Shown piece after piece: positions 42,225 to 42,385 of a stretch of DNA of 42,385 nucleotides. The stretch is taken from assembly GCA_009782175.1 (NCBI GenBank), contig WRKR01000025.1, forward strand, positions 1-42,385, written 5' to 3'. The notes below the pieces were generated by a model. That model had not been told where the DNA came from. It worked only from the letters and a program-made list of their open reading frames with translations, and did no database searches. The DNA is from Cystobacterineae bacterium. GTDB taxonomy: Bacteria > Myxococcota > Myxococcia > Myxococcales > Myxococcaceae. Position numbers and translations under genes: made by a program. Every line of letters begins with the position of its first letter. Within the stretch, counting starts at the first letter, position 1.

Positions 42225-42385
42225 CCTCCGCTCCGTTTTGTCTGAACAAAAAAAGTAACCAAAAAAAATCACCCTGCCGGGGGCTTACGAGCGGCCCCAG
42301 GAAGGTTTTAATACGAGCAACCGCTGGCGCACTAAACCCTCTGAGCGCAACTCGGAAGAGGCTCCCCTTGCTCGCCCAACCCCCT

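Larger units (their letters stand above)
41870..42295. repeat. Dispersed palindromic repeat, right copy (inverted, with insertions)
   Basis: In reverse complement, this block carries the same parts in the same order as 50-330. These are the TTTTTTTTGGTTACTTTTTTTG arm, AAGTGACTTGCCGAAGGC, GCTGCGCCCGCAGGGCGAAA, GAGCCGGGCCGCAGGCCCACTC, AACCCTTCGCCGGAGGCGAC and GGGAAAAAACAAAACCAAAA. Two extra stretches interrupt it relative to the left copy: about 42046-42131, next to GTGACTTGCCGAAGGC, and about 42153-42236, in the middle of the T/A-rich hairpin. Both contain further palindromes. Confidence 0.75.
41724..42385. other. Gene-free right end, mostly repeat
   Basis: After the leader region of the DUF6683-like gene, 41870-42295 is the inverted second copy of the end repeat with nested palindromes. 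The last ~90 bases hold no supported gene; any ORF there would run off the window. Confidence 0.6.

Noticed and set aside
1-42385. The whole window as one mobile element bounded by inverted repeats
   Set aside because: The interior is dense with housekeeping genes (tig, clpP, clpX, lon, uppS, cdsA, rseP, ribE) and has no transposase or integrase; the repeats are better seen as dispersed copies near contig ends.

Overview
The window reads as chromosomal DNA from a Myxococcota-like (former Deltaproteobacteria) bacterium of moderate GC. The signs are a trigger factor-clpP-clpX-lon operon, a gene set matching the Myxococcus outer-membrane Glt/Cgl module (Cys-rich lipoprotein, two small beta-barrels, a large TPR protein), a protein with a MYXO-CTERM-like C-terminal anchor followed by a beta-barrel of the MXAN_2561/MXAN_2562 kind, a soluble Ser/Thr protein kinase and many lipoproteins. 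No rRNA, tRNA, CRISPR array, phage gene or transposase was found.

Layout. (1) 1-650: a dispersed palindromic repeat, then a strongly structured leader or ncRNA. (2) 648-1551: two small unknown helical proteins. (3) 1686-8377, minus strand: an AAA ATPase and a large lipoprotein in one operon, then a Nudix/metallo-beta-lactamase fusion coupled to an HD phosphohydrolase. (4) 8421-9905: a secreted transglutaminase-like protein. (5) 10115-15999: an operator-like palindrome, tig-clpP-clpX-lon and an intrinsic terminator. (6) 16026-19149: a DUF2914 membrane protein, an NTF2-like lipoprotein, an unknown protein and a DUF192 protein. (7) 19204-24609: the Glt-like envelope module plus an MFS transporter, joined by 4-nt start/stop overlaps. 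(8) 24735-28313: pcnB, an RluA-type pseudouridine synthase and a Ser/Thr kinase. (9) 28476-36611: a long, tightly packed plus-strand run of uppS, cdsA, rseP, tsaB, an Asd-like pseudoenzyme, the MYXO-CTERM protein, a beta-barrel, a MoaD-MoaE fusion and a lipoprotein. (10) 36715-37907: a cyclic-nucleotide-binding protein and ribE. (11) 37939-41723, minus strand: a GLUG-repeat surface lipoprotein and a DUF6683-like exported protein. (12) 41870-42385: a second copy of the end repeat, inverted relative to the first and carrying nested palindromes.

Two themes run through the window. The first is envelope biogenesis and protein quality control: lipid-carrier and phospholipid synthesis (uppS, cdsA), intramembrane proteolysis (rseP), cytosolic proteolysis (clpXP, lon) and many exported proteins. 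The second is a high density of short, recent-looking tandem duplications. In coding regions they have units of 12, 15, 18, 21 or 36 bp and sit mostly at the termini of otherwise conserved proteins. In intergenic DNA they have units such as 5, 12 or 14 bp. The repeats at both ends are a likely reason for an assembly break, so the window may be close to a whole contig. That last point is inference.
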